13,493 nucleotides of DNA from Candidatus Krumholzibacteriia bacterium (GTDB lineage: Bacteria > Krumholzibacteriota > Krumholzibacteriia > LZORAL124-64-63): contig JACZKN010000568.1 in assembly GCA_014859985.1 (NCBI GenBank), positions 1 to 13,493 on the forward strand. The letters are read 5' to 3'. Under the pieces are notes generated by a model, which was not told the DNA's origin, did no database searches, and was given only the letters and a program-made list of their open reading frames with translations. Of this stretch, positions 1 through 8,254 are shown piece after piece. A program made the position numbers and the translations under genes. Each line of letters opens with the position of its first letter. The first letter of the stretch is position 1.

Positions 1-90
1 ACCCTCGCCACGGCCGGCGGCGCTCCGGGACAGGGCCACGGTGCCGCTCCACAGGACGACGGCCAGGGCGCCGCCGGCCGTGGCGAGGGT
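1..90. repeat. Perfect 23-bp inverted repeat at the window edge
   Basis: Bases 1-23 are the exact reverse complement of bases 68-90, with a 44-base spacer. The match stops at 24/67, and the left side cannot be extended because the window ends. Both arms lie within the permease fragment, and no run of T follows, so this does not look like a terminator. A fold-back at an assembly edge or a real hairpin inside the gene are both possible. Confidence 0.85.
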
Positions 91-114
91 CGCGCCGCCG
101 TCGTCCCTGCTCAA
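1..114 (-). CDS. N-terminal fragment of a probable EamA/DMT-family permease (YddG-like), runs off the window
   Basis: Only the first 38 codons are visible. A TTG start at 114-112 overlaps the TGA of the upstream SnoaL-like gene (TTGA), which fits translational coupling; a weak GGGA lies just upstream. The translation has a short polar start, then a hydrophobic stretch (residues 8-28) containing AVVLWSGTVALSR. This closely resembles the first membrane helix of YddG-type aromatic amino acid exporters of the drug/metabolite transporter superfamily, which carry a similar VLWS..V.L.R signature. If so, the product is an inner-membrane exporter of about 10 helices. Residues 31-38 fall in one arm of a perfect inverted repeat and do not match the family as I remember it, so the last bases may be artefactual. 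The assignment rests on a short stretch and is tentative; any other multi-helix membrane protein remains possible. Confidence 0.5.
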   Translation of the reverse strand, partial: MSRDDGGATLATAGGALAVVLWSGTVALSRSAAGRGEG

Positions 115-530
115 AGGCGTCCCAGCTGGGCGAGGAGGTCGATCCCGTCCCACTCGCCCCAGCGCTCGGTGATGCGGCCGCCCCGGATGCGCACGATCTC
201 GATGCCCTTGAAGCGGACGGTGCGCCCGGTCGGCGCCGCGCCCAGGTAGGCGCCCAGGTGGGTCCCGGCCGCGCTCCAGCGCACCGCCACGGTGCCGGCG
301 GCCGTGTCGACCACCAGGTCCTGCGCCTCGGCGGCCAGGTCCGGGAACGCGGCGAAGAGCCGGGCGATGCCCTCCTTGAAGCCCGCGTTGTCGGGCGTGC
401 GGCCGCCCGGATCGTGGTCCGTGAAGTCCGGCGCGTGCAGGCGGTCGACGACGCCCGGGTCGCCGCGGCGCCAGCCCTCCTCGATCCAGGCGCGGACGAT
501 GGCCCGCAGGTCCTCGGCGTCGGTCGGCAT
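111..530 (-). CDS. SnoaL-like / NTF2-fold ester cyclase-family protein
   Basis: A 139-aa protein. The ATG at 530 is preceded by a good ribosome binding site (GGGAGG about 6 bases upstream). The sequence has the SnoaL-like layout: an N-terminal helical part, then a F-T-D-H-D-P-G-G segment near residues 36-43, and a C-terminal sheet with APTGR.V...GIEI.R...G.I.E.W...D...LLAQLG. This pattern is typical of small cone-shaped alpha+beta barrels in the SnoaL/NTF2-like superfamily, often labelled ester cyclase. Members range from polyketide cyclases to proteins of unknown substrate, so no reaction can be given. No signal peptide or membrane segment is seen, so it is probably cytoplasmic. It lies 89 bases after the histidine kinase gene and overlaps the following permease gene by four bases, so it probably shares a transcript at least with the permease. 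Confidence 0.85.
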   Translation of the reverse strand: MPTDAEDLRAIVRAWIEEGWRRGDPGVVDRLHAPDFTDHDPGGRTPDNAGFKEGIARLFAAFPDLAAEAQDLVVDTAAGTVAVRWSAAGTHLGAYLGAAPTGRTVRFKGIEIVRIRGGRITERWGEWDGIDLLAQLGRL

Positions 531-619
531 GGTCCCTCCCCGCCGGCAGGCGCCGGCTGCGCCGGAGCATACCGCACCGCCGCCGCCGTCCCGCAAGGCA
601 AATCCCTCCGCCCGGCCGG

Positions 620-2689
<2,070 letters not shown>

Positions 2690-2810
2690 GACGTCATCCC
2701 CCGGGTACTGGGTATTTATCTGCCAAGTGCAGTGAGCTCGGACCGTTACGATATCCGACCCCTGCATCTGATCCCCCTGTCGCGGCCTGTGCCGTCTGGA
2801 GCAAGCTAGC

Positions 2811-2830
2811 ATAATTCGGACTAGAATTAT
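2811..2830. promoter_or_regulatory. AT-rich dyad, candidate operator of the histidine kinase gene
   Basis: ATAATTC at 2811-2817 and GAATTAT at 2824-2830 are perfect 7-bp inverted arms separated by six bases. The site overlaps the candidate -10 element and the expected transcription start, where a repressor could block initiation. No family is recognised from the motif. Confidence 0.4.
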
Positions 2831-2855
2831 CCCATTAATTGATCCGACTCATGAA
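2826..2855 (-). promoter_or_regulatory. Candidate extended -10 promoter for the histidine kinase gene
   Basis: On the minus strand TGGGATAAT gives a TGn extension plus a GATAAT hexamer (2831-2826). A poor -35-like TTCATG (2855-2850) lies 18 bases upstream. It sits in the only AT-rich patch upstream of the kinase gene. The -35 is weak, so this is tentative, and promoter rules in this lineage may differ from the E. coli model. Confidence 0.35.
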
Positions 2856-2886
2856 TGTGGCGGCAAGAGGCGGGGCCAGGGGGAGG

Positions 2887-3183
2887 CTAGCCCGGCGGCG
2901 GAGCCAGGGCCGCGCCGACAACGACCGTCCACGGCCGGATGCGCCAGGCGGTGACCAGGCCGTTGGCCACGTACGGGTCCGCGGCGACGAACTCCTCCAC
3001 CTCCGCGGGATCGTCCACCGCGAAGACGAGGGCCGCGCCGTCGGCCGGGTCGGCGAACGCCCCGCCCAGGACCAGGCGGCCCTGCGCGACCCAGGCCTGG
3101 GCCAGGGCCAGGTGCGCCGCGCGGTAGGGCGCCCGCCGCGCGACGATGTCCTCCACGTAGTCGTAGAACAGGATGCAGTGCAT
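2887..3183 (-). CDS. YciI-like (YCII-related) protein
   Basis: A 98-aa protein with the YCII-related dimeric alpha+beta barrel pattern. It starts MHCILFYDYVED, then has R..HL.LAQ.WV.QGRLVLGGAFADP.DGA, and a DDPAEVEEFVAADPYV segment near 57-72. H24 and D45 sit where YciI-family proteins carry their conserved His-Asp pair, proposed as an active site though the physiological reaction is generally unknown. No signal peptide is seen. The ATG at 3183 has GGAGG about 8 bases upstream. It begins 41 bases after the end of cysNC in the same direction, so it may be the last gene of the sulfate-activation transcript, but no functional link is evident. Confidence 0.88.
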   Translation of the reverse strand: MHCILFYDYVEDIVARRAPYRAAHLALAQAWVAQGRLVLGGAFADPADGAALVFAVDDPAEVEEFVAADPYVANGLVTAWRIRPWTVVVGAALAPPPG

Positions 3184-3224
3184 CGGTCCGTCCTCCGGTC
3201 AGCCCGGCAGGCGCCGCGGCGGCC

Positions 3225-5120
3225 TCAGATGATCCCCTGGTCGGCCAGGTGGCGGTGGATCCGCTGCACCACCTGCTCCACCGTCTCGAGGTCCGTCTCG
3301 ATCACGACCTCCGGGGCCTCCGGCTCCTCGTAGGGCGAGTCGATGCCCGTGAAGTCCTTGATCTGCCCGGCCTCCGCCTTGGCGTACAGGCCCTTGGGGT
3401 CGCGGCGCCGGCAGACGCCCAGGTCGCACTTCACGTAGACCTCGACGAACACCCCCTCCGGCAGGAGCGAGCGCACGAAATCCCGGTCCGCGCGGAACGG
3501 CGAGATGAAGGTGCAGACCACGATGTTGCCCTGCTGCCAGAACAGCTTGGCCGCCTCGCCGACGCGGCGGATGTTCTCGCTGCGGTCCTGGTCGCCGAAG
3601 CCCAGATCGCCGCACAGGCCGTGGCGCACGTTGTCGCCGTCGAGCATCATCACCTGGCGGCCCTCGTCGAACAGCCGCCGCACCAGGCCCCGGGCCACGG
3701 TCGACTTGCCCGCCCCCGAGTAGCCCGTGCACCAGACCACCGCGCCCTTGTGGCCGTTGCGGGCCTCCCAGTCGGCGGTGCCGATGGCGCCGGCCTCCCA
3801 CTGCACGTTGGTCGAGCGCCGCGGCTCGGCGTGGCGGGTGCGGGTGACCTCGTGCACGCTGCTGGTGCGGCCGCGGATCATGCCGGCGGCCACGGTGCGG
3901 TTGCTGACCGGATCGATGAGGATGAAGCTGCCGGTGCCCCGGTTCCGGCGGTAGCTGTCGAAATAGAGGGGCCGCGAGGTCTTGAGCGACACCCGCCCGA
4001 TCTCGTTCAGCCCGAACCCGTCGCTGGCCTCCCGGTGCAGGGTGTCGACGTCGATGCGGTAGGTGACGTCCCGGACGTGGGCCTTGACCTTGTGGGTCGT
4101 GTGCTTCAGGACGTAGGCCGTGCGCGGGTCCAGGCGCTCCTCGTCCATCCAGCACAGCATGGCGTCGAACTCGTTGGCCACGTGGGGCAGGTTGTGGCGC
4201 CGGACCAGCATGTCGCCGCGGCTGACGTCGATCTCGTCCTGCAGGACCAGGGTCACCGCCTGCCCGGCGACGGCCGTCTCCAGGTCGCCGTCGAAGGTGA
4301 CGATGCGCCGGATGCGGGAGGTGCGTCCCGAGGGCAGGGCCGCCAACTCCTCCCCCACCGACACGGTGCCCGAGACCACCGTGCCGGCGAAGCCGCGGAA
4401 GTCCAGGTCCGGCCGCAGCACCGTCTGCACCGGGAAACGGAAATCCACCAGGTTGCGGTCCGCGGCCACGTGCACGTTCTCCAGGACGTGCAGCAGGGTC
4501 TGGCCGTCGTACCAGGGCGTGTTGGCGCTGCGGGTGGTGACGTTGTCCCCCTCCAGCGCCGAGATGGGGATGAAGGTGATGTCCTGGATGTCCAGCTTCT
4601 GGGAGAACTCCCCGTAATCCCGCACGATGGCGTCGTACACCCCCTGGTCCCAGCCCACCAGGTCCATCTTGTTGACCGCCACCACCAGGTGGGGGATCTG
4701 CAGCAGCGAGATCAGGAAGCCGTGGCGCTTCGACTGGGTCATCACGCCGTGGCGGGCGTCGATCAGGATGATGGCCAGGTCGGCGGTCGAGGCCCCGGTG
4801 ACCATGTTGCGGGTGTACTGCTCGTGCCCCGGCGTGTCGGCGATGATGAACTTGCGCTTCGCGGTGGTGAAGTAGCGGTAGGCCACGTCGATGGTGATGC
4901 CCTGCTCACGCTCGGCGGCCAGGCCGTCCAGCAGCAGGGCCAGGTCCACGCGCCCGTCGCCCCGCTTGGCCGAGGTCTTGGCCACCGCGGCGTACTGGTC
5001 CTCGTAGATGCAGTTGGTCTCGTAGAGCAGCCGCCCGATCAGGGTCGACTTGCCGTCGTCCACGCTGCCGCTGGTGGTGAAGCGCAGCAGGCTCTTGTTG
5101 GCGTAGTCCAGGGCGTCCAC
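3225..5120 (-). CDS. cysNC: Bifunctional sulfate adenylyltransferase GTPase subunit / adenylylsulfate kinase (CysN-CysC fusion)
   Basis: A 631-aa fusion. The N-terminal part is a CysN elongation-factor-like GTPase: P-loop GSVDDGKST (18-26), switch T76 in GITID, DTPGHE (95-100) and NKMD (150-153), then beta-barrel domains to about 430. The C-terminal part (about 455-631) is APS kinase: P-loop GYSGAGKST (466-474), DGDNVRHGL (494-502), ISPFRADR, and the DFTGIDSPYE.P lid region. With CysD it couples GTP hydrolysis to making APS from ATP and sulfate; the kinase domain then phosphorylates APS to PAPS, in the cytoplasm. The start is GTG at 5120, sharing one base with the cysD stop (TAGTG), a sign of translational coupling. 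Fused CysNC proteins are common, and all key motifs are intact. An open frame continues upstream through cysD, but it is only a shadow there. Confidence 0.97.
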   Translation of the reverse strand: MDALDYANKSLLRFTTSGSVDDGKSTLIGRLLYETNCIYEDQYAAVAKTSAKRGDGRVDLALLLDGLAAEREQGITIDVAYRYFTTAKRKFIIADTPGHEQYTRNMVTGASTADLAIILIDARHGVMTQSKRHGFLISLLQIPHLVVAVNKMDLVGWDQGVYDAIVRDYGEFSQKLDIQDITFIPISALEGDNVTTRSANTPWYDGQTLLHVLENVHVAADRNLVDFRFPVQTVLRPDLDFRGFAGTVVSGTVSVGEELAALPSGRTSRIRRIVTFDGDLETAVAGQAVTLVLQDEIDVSRGDMLVRRHNLPHVANEFDAMLCWMDEERLDPRTAYVLKHTTHKVKAHVRDVTYRIDVDTLHREASDGFGLNEIGRVSLKTSRPLYFDSYRRNRGTGSFILIDPVSNRTVAAGMIRGRTSSVHEVTRTRHAEPRRSTNVQWEAGAIGTADWEARNGHKGAVVWCTGYSGAGKSTVARGLVRRLFDEGRQVMMLDGDNVRHGLCGDLGFGDQDRSENIRRVGEAAKLFWQQGNIVVCTFISPFRADRDFVRSLLPEGVFVEVYVKCDLGVCRRRDPKGLYAKAEAGQIKDFTGIDSPYEEPEAPEVVIETDLETVEQVVQRIHRHLADQGII

Positions 5121-6046
5121 TAGAAGTACCCCTCCCGCTTCTTCTGCTCCATGGAGGAGTCGCTGGTCAGGTCGATCAGGCGGTTCTCGCGCTCGGAGCG
5201 GCGGGCGGCCACGACCTCGTCGATGATCCCGTCCACGTCGGTGACCGTCGATTCGACGGCCCCGGTGCAGGGGATGCAGCCCAGGCTGCGGAAGCGGCAG
5301 CTGCGCACCGTCACGTCGGATTCGCCGAGCCCCAGCTTGACGTGGGGATCGACCGTCTCGAGGTGTTCGGCCGGCACGATGATGCCCCCCAGTTCGACGG
5401 TGCGCCGCGGCTGCGCGAAGTACAGGGGCACCAGGGGGATCTTCTCCAGCCGGATGTACTGCCAGACGTCCAATTCGGTCCAGTTGCTCAGGGGGAAGAC
5501 CCGCACGCTCTCGCGGTCGCCCAGCTCGGCGTTGTAGAGGCTCCACAGCTCGGGCCGCTGGTTCTTGGGGTCCCACTGGCCGAACTCGTCGCGCACCGAG
5601 AAGAAGCGCTCCTTGGCCCGGGACTTCTCCTCGTCCCGGCGGGCGCCGCCGAAGGCCGCGTCGAAGCCGTGCTTGGCCAGGGCGTCCAGCAGGCCGCGGG
5701 TCTTGAGCATCTGGCAGCACTTGTCGGTGCCCAGGACGGTGGGGTGGGCCCCCTTGGCGATCCACTCCTCGTTGCGCTCGACGATCAGGCGCGCGCCGAT
5801 GGACGCCGTAAAGCGGTCCCGGAACTCGTACATCTCGGGGAACTTGTAGCCCGTGTCCACGTGCAGCAGCGGGAAGGGGAAGCGGCCCGGGAAGAAGGCC
5901 TTCTGCGCCAGGCGCACCATCACCGCCGAATCCTTGCCCACCGAGTAGAGCATGACCGGGTTCCTGGACTCGGCCACCACCTCGCGCATGACGTGGATGG
6001 ACTCCTGCTCGAGCTGCTTGAGGTGGGTCATGGTGTACGAGGTCAT
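5120..6046 (-). CDS. cysD: Sulfate adenylyltransferase small subunit CysD
   Basis: A 308-aa PP-loop ATP pyrophosphatase-family protein, close to the usual length (about 300). Diagnostic stretches are LYSVGKDSAVM (33-43, the PP-loop), HVDTGYKFPEMYEFRD (62-77), AFGGARRDEEKSRAKERFFS (131-150), WDPKNQRPELW (158-168), FPLSNWTELDVWQYI (184-198), CRFRSLGCIPCTGA (250-263) and a KKREGYF terminus. It binds ATP and sulfate and forms APS together with the CysN part of the next gene; it acts in the cytoplasm. I chose the ATG at 6046 because AGGAGAG lies about 7 bases upstream and the product then begins like known CysD. An in-frame ATG at 6094 would add 16 residues with no family similarity. No reductase or transporter gene for sulfate is nearby. 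Confidence 0.97.
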   Translation of the reverse strand: MTSYTMTHLKQLEQESIHVMREVVAESRNPVMLYSVGKDSAVMVRLAQKAFFPGRFPFPLLHVDTGYKFPEMYEFRDRFTASIGARLIVERNEEWIAKGAHPTVLGTDKCCQMLKTRGLLDALAKHGFDAAFGGARRDEEKSRAKERFFSVRDEFGQWDPKNQRPELWSLYNAELGDRESVRVFPLSNWTELDVWQYIRLEKIPLVPLYFAQPRRTVELGGIIVPAEHLETVDPHVKLGLGESDVTVRSCRFRSLGCIPCTGAVESTVTDVDGIIDEVVAARRSERENRLIDLTSDSSMEQKKREGYF

Positions 6047-6363
6047 GCGTGGCTCTCCTGCGGCCGCCGGACTGCCTGTCGTATGCCGGTCCATGATCGC
6101 TCATCCGGTGCGAATCGTCCAGTCGGCGGTCCCCGGACGCGGCCGGGGCCCTGCCCCACCCACAATGATTGACGGCGGGCCATTCCGGTGGTTCGGCCGG
6201 GCTCCGGCGGACGCGGGAACGATGTCGTTCATCACGTTACGCCTTGGCCCGCTAATCGCTCTGGGGGGACTGTTGCCCCCGACGGCGGTCGCTCGCCCCG
6301 AGCATTCCGTCGCCCACGTGGCAGGTCCGCACCCCTTCACGCCTTGCCACCGAGGAGTCCCCC
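6047..6363. other. Divergent intergenic region between cysD and the DUF3494 lipoprotein gene
   Basis: A 317-base region with no gene I can support; open frames across it lack a ribosome binding site and family similarity. It must hold the start regions of two divergent genes. It contains a 14-bp palindrome (6217-6230), a short G5/C5 hairpin (6264-6280, 7-base loop, no T run) and a weak promoter-like pair for the rightward gene (TTCATC 6228-6233, 17 bases, GCTAAT 6251-6256). I could not find a convincing promoter for cysD or any recognisable riboswitch. Confidence 0.6.
6217..6230. promoter_or_regulatory. 14-bp palindrome in the divergent promoter region, candidate operator
   Basis: GAACGATGTCGTTC has perfect 6-bp arms (GAACGA/TCGTTC) around a central TG. 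It touches the weak -35-like element for the rightward gene. The half-site resembles LexA-type GAAC/GTTC, but the spacing (6 rather than 4) does not fit the Gram-positive LexA box. The regulator is unknown. Confidence 0.35.
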
Positions 6364-7428
6364 ATGAAGCAACTTTCAGCCGACCGCCGGTTCCGCGGCG
6401 CCGCGATCCTGTCCTGCGCCCTGCTGCTGGTCGCGATCGCCGCATGCTCGGACGACGACGATCCGACCCGGCCGCCGTCGGATACCACCGCGCCCACCGT
6501 GATCACCACCAATCCCGGCCACAATGCCATCGGCGTGGCGGTCATCACCGCAGCGTTCAGCGAATCGATGGATCCCGCATCGATCTCGTCCTCGACCCTG
6601 ATCGTAACCGGTCCCGGGGCAAGCGCCGTGAACGGGATCGTCAGCTACACCTCGTCGCCTCCCATCGCTCGCTTCACACCCACCGCGGCCCTCGCTGCCG
6701 GCACCGCATACAGCGCGACCGTCACCACCGGGGTCGAGGACCTCGCCGGCAACGCCCTGGCCACCGACTACCAGTGGAACTTCACCACCGCCGTGACCTC
6801 CGGGCCCCAGGCGGCGCCGGATCTCGGTGCGGCCGGGGATTTCGCGGTCCTGGCCGGATCGAGCGTCACCAGCTCCGGCGCCACCGCCCTGACCGGTGAC
6901 CTGGGCGTCAGCCCGGGCACCTCGGTGACCGGCTTCCCGCCGGGCACCATGACCGGCACCCGGCACGCCGGCGACGCCGCCTCGGCGACCGCCATGGCCA
7001 ACCTCACCGTCGCCTACAACGACGCCGCCGGCCGCACGCTGGCTCCCGTCGCCCTCGCCGGCAACCTGGGCGGCCTGACCCTGCCGCCGGGGCTCTACAA
7101 GTCCACGTCTTCGCTGGAGATCTCGTCGGGCAACCTGACCCTCGACGCCGGCGGCAATCCCGACGCCGTCTTCATCTTCCAGGTCGCCTCGACCTTCACG
7201 ACGATGTCGGGCCGCGCCGTCATCCTCAGCGGAGACGCCCAGGCCGCCAACGTGTACTGGCAGGTGGGCAGCTCCGCGACCCTGGGCACCTCGTCCACCG
7301 TCAACGGCACCATCATGGCCGACCAGTCGATCACCCTCAATACCGGGGCCGTGCTCAACGGCCGGGCGCTGGCGCGCATCGGGGGCGTGACCCTCGCCGG
7401 CAACGCGATCGTCATTCCCGCGCCGTAG
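6364..7428 (+). CDS. Lipoprotein with Big_5 Ig-like domain and DUF3494 ice-binding-like domain
   Basis: A 354-aa protein. The ATG at 6364 follows GAGGAG by about 6 bases. Residues 1-28 form a lipoprotein signal with lipobox AIAAC, so C28 should be lipidated; an acidic SDDDD follows. Residues about 41-143 look like a bacterial Ig-like Big_5 (SbsA-type) domain: DTTAPTVITTNPGHNAIGVA, FSESMDPASI, Y.ATVTTGVEDLAGNALA, W.FTT. Residues about 150-354 match the DUF3494 ice-binding-protein-like beta-solenoid: LG.AG.FAVLAGSSVTSSG.T.LTGDLGVSPG, LPPGLYKS, GNPDAVFIFQV, NVYWQVGSSATLGT, NGTIMADQSITL, NGRALARIGGVTL. Some proteins with this domain bind ice, but many in non-cold organisms probably act in adhesion or surface roles, so function is open. 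It is flanked by a divergent gene and a strong terminator, so it is likely transcribed alone. Confidence 0.92.
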   Translation: MKQLSADRRFRGAAILSCALLLVAIAACSDDDDPTRPPSDTTAPTVITTNPGHNAIGVAVITAAFSESMDPASISSSTLIVTGPGASAVNGIVSYTSSPPIARFTPTAALAAGTAYSATVTTGVEDLAGNALATDYQWNFTTAVTSGPQAAPDLGAAGDFAVLAGSSVTSSGATALTGDLGVSPGTSVTGFPPGTMTGTRHAGDAASATAMANLTVAYNDAAGRTLAPVALAGNLGGLTLPPGLYKSTSSLEISSGNLTLDAGGNPDAVFIFQVASTFTTMSGRAVILSGDAQAANVYWQVGSSATLGTSSTVNGTIMADQSITLNTGAVLNGRALARIGGVTLAGNAIVIPAP

Positions 7429-7458
7429 CACGCGATCAGCGTGCTCCGGGCGGTGCAG

Positions 7459-7495
7459 GGGGGCGGGACGTGCATCCCGCCCCCTTATCTTCTAT
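7459..7495 (+). terminator. Intrinsic terminator after the DUF3494 lipoprotein gene
   Basis: A perfect 10-bp GC-rich stem (7459-7468 with 7475-7484) and a 6-base loop are followed by a T-rich TTATCTTCTAT stretch. It begins 30 bases past the stop codon at 7428. Confidence 0.85.
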
Positions 7496-7555
7496 GCCGT
7501 CCCGTGTCCCCCGGCCGGGGCGGTCTTGAACCTGCATGTTCACCGTCGACTTTTT

Positions 7556-7585
7556 TTGCACATCGGGCCGCAATCATGCTATGGT
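7556..7585 (+). promoter_or_regulatory. Extended -10 promoter of the three-gene surface operon
   Basis: TTGCAC at 7556-7561, an 18-base spacer, then TATGGT at 7580-7585 preceded by TGC (TGn extension). It sits in a locally AT-rich patch with a run of seven T, 55 bases before the next ATG and downstream of the preceding terminator. The position fits well; the exact start is a prediction. Confidence 0.5.
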
Positions 7586-7640
7586 GATACGGGACAATAT
7601 CAGACCTGTATCATAATCGGACCCACCGGGAGCCGCTTCG

Positions 7641-8213
7641 ATGACAGCACGACTTCGCCAACTTGTCCCTGCGGCGTTCTTGGCCTCCGTCCTTACGGCC
7701 GTACTTGCAGCCTCGCCCGCAGCCGCCCAGCTGCCGACCACCCACGCGGTGCGCTTCTGGGTCGCGGCCGGCGGCGGCGGTTCCAGCGCTGCCGGGAGCC
7801 TGCGGATCACCGGGACCATCGGCCAGCACGCGGCCGGCCAGGCGGCGGCCGGCAACCTGGTGCTCAACGGCGGCTTCTGGCACGGCCGCGCCCCGGCGCT
7901 CTCCGCCGTGGACGACGGCCCGCCCGGTGCGCCCGTCGCCAGCCGGCTGCACGCCCCCTACCCCAACCCCTTCAATCCGGCCACCAGGATCGGCTTCGAG
8001 TTGGCCGCCCCGGGCCCGGTGCGGATCAGGATCTACGACGCCCGCGGGCAGATGGTGCGCGACCTGGTCGACGGCGACTTCCCGGTCGGGCGCCACGAGA
8101 TCCTCTGGCAAGGCAGGAACACCCAGGGTGGGAACGTCCCCAGCGGTGTGTATTTCGTGCGGTTCGAAGCCGCGGGGACCACCGGCACCGAGAAGATGAC
8201 CCTTCTGAAATAG
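7641..8213 (+). CDS. Small exported protein with a GGFW module and a FlgD-like (type A sorting-like) C-terminal domain
   Basis: A 190-aa protein. Residues 1-30 are a Sec signal peptide with likely cleavage after ASPAAA. Residues about 38-88 carry the pattern GGGGSS...G...ITGTIGQ...G......L.NGGFW, a short module that recurs in secreted proteins of FCB-type bacteria and some others. Residues about 100-190 are a FlgD Ig-like/type A C-terminal domain: PYPNPFNPATRIGFEL, V.I.IYD..G..VR.LVDG.F..G.HEI.W.G....G..VPSGVYFVR, ending EKMTLLK. Such tails act as secretion or surface-attachment signals in Bacteroidota; here that role is inferred. There is no passenger domain, which is unusual. The ATG at 7641 has GGGAG about 11 bases upstream. 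The next gene starts 41 bases later in the same direction. Confidence 0.88.
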   Translation: MTARLRQLVPAAFLASVLTAVLAASPAAAQLPTTHAVRFWVAAGGGGSSAAGSLRITGTIGQHAAGQAAAGNLVLNGGFWHGRAPALSAVDDGPPGAPVASRLHAPYPNPFNPATRIGFELAAPGPVRIRIYDARGQMVRDLVDGDFPVGRHEILWQGRNTQGGNVPSGVYFVRFEAAGTTGTEKMTLLK

Positions 8214-8254
8214 TTTTCGACGCCGCAAATCAAGGCACCGAGGGAGGCCAGCCG

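Larger units (their letters stand above)
2690..2886. other. Leader between the YciI-like gene and the histidine kinase gene
   Basis: A 197-base intergenic stretch. Its part nearest the YciI-like gene (about 2800-2850) is clearly AT-rich against the very GC-rich surroundings and holds the candidate promoter and dyad listed separately. The remainder has no gene that I can support and would form a 5' leader of roughly 130 bases for the kinase mRNA. Confidence 0.6.

Noticed and set aside
2710..2740. Sigma-54 promoter suggested by a TTGGCA element
   Set aside because: The required GC about ten bases downstream of the GG is absent; CC is found there instead.
2690..2812. Upstream 41-codon extension of the histidine kinase
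   Set aside because: The extension has no domain, is AT-richer than the gene and reaches into the candidate promoter. The ATG at 2689 has a good ribosome binding site.
3225..6104. Apparent single 959-codon frame covering cysD and cysNC
   Set aside because: cysD is read in another frame with full family motifs. The stretch upstream of 5120 in the cysNC frame is low-complexity Arg/Pro/Gly sequence, and the GTG at 5120 fits the start of CysN.
6217..6230. LexA/SOS box
   Set aside because: The GAAC and GTTC half-sites are six bases apart rather than the four of the known Gram-positive box, and neither flanking gene is an SOS gene.
6264..6280. Terminator from a G5/C5 hairpin upstream of the lipoprotein gene
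   Set aside because: The stem is only 5 bp and no T run follows; no gene ends just before it on the plus strand.
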